DNA from: JAJDFU01 sp964595955
GTDB taxonomy: Bacteria; Bacteroidota; Bacteroidia; Chitinophagales; Saprospiraceae
Direction: 5' to 3'
DNA: 22,766 nucleotides
Assembly (NCBI GenBank): GCA_964595955.1
Contig: CAZQSF010000063.1
Span: 1-22,766 of the forward strand
Within the stretch, counting starts at the first letter, position 1. Each line of letters begins with the position of its first letter. Made by a program: the position numbers and the translations under genes. Under the pieces are notes generated by a model. The model saw nothing but the letters and a program-made list of their open reading frames with translations. It was not told the DNA's origin and did not search any database. This document shows positions 22,757-22,766 of this stretch, one piece after another.

Positions 22757-22766
22757 ATTTTATCCT
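22757..22766 (+). promoter_or_regulatory. Start of an inverted third copy of the element, cut by the window edge
   Basis: ATTTTATCCT equals the first ten bases of copy B, in the opposite orientation, 19 bases from copy B. The window ends here. If the match continues, the gene to the right has the same element and the two copies form a divergent pair. Confidence 0.4.

Noticed and set aside
1..22766. CRISPR arrays, insertion sequences, phage or toxin-antitoxin genes
   Set aside because: No regularly spaced repeats, transposase or terminal inverted repeats with target duplications were found. The xerC gene has the housekeeping context, not that of an integrase.

Overview
The window is a piece of a Bacteroidota chromosome. 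I would guess the class Saprospiria (Lewinella-like), but that rank is inference. The Bacteroidota call rests on a SusC/SusD pair, lipoprotein signal peptides, several sites resembling the Bacteroidota promoter (TTG, spacer, TAnnTTTG), few clear Shine-Dalgarno sequences, and a xerC next to a tRNA-Thr(UGU). Coding DNA is GC-rich; the main gaps are AT-rich and full of dyads.

Layout. (1) 1-7203, all minus strand: the 5' part of tRNA-Thr, xerC, a susD-susC outer-membrane uptake pair and pdxJ. The SusCD pair has no glycan enzymes or regulator beside it. Its RNA carries much potential structure: a terminator inside a 75-codon leader frame, a long hairpin between susC and susD, and a terminator that runs into the xerC start. 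(2) 7365-10308, plus strand: a CPBP membrane protease, cdsA, psd and an unknown small protein, a membrane phospholipid operon. (3) 10322-12581, minus strand: lysS followed by a lipoprotein. (4) 12743-13645, plus strand: a histone-deacetylase-like amidohydrolase. (5) 13646-14223: a gap without a credible gene, holding two hairpins each beside an identical 18-base tag. (6) 14224-16648, minus strand: asd, then a coiled-coil protein. (7) 16746-22114, plus strand: a 1141-residue secreted protein built from exact 267-residue modules, then a dgkA/undecaprenol-kinase-type gene, a small protein, an ElaA-type acetyltransferase and pcm. (8) 22111-22647, minus strand: a lipoprotein whose stop codon overlaps that of pcm.

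Most genes are household functions: lysyl-tRNA charging, the aspartate pathway, vitamin B6, phosphatidylethanolamine synthesis, lipid recycling and protein repair. The accessory parts are the SusCD pair and the modular secreted protein. The most useful new observation is a 24-base element, 22 of 24 bases identical, found upstream of the CPBP gene and again upstream of the last lipoprotein, with an inverted half copy running off the right edge. It looks like a shared promoter or regulator site. I see no CRISPR array, insertion sequence, rRNA or phage genes.
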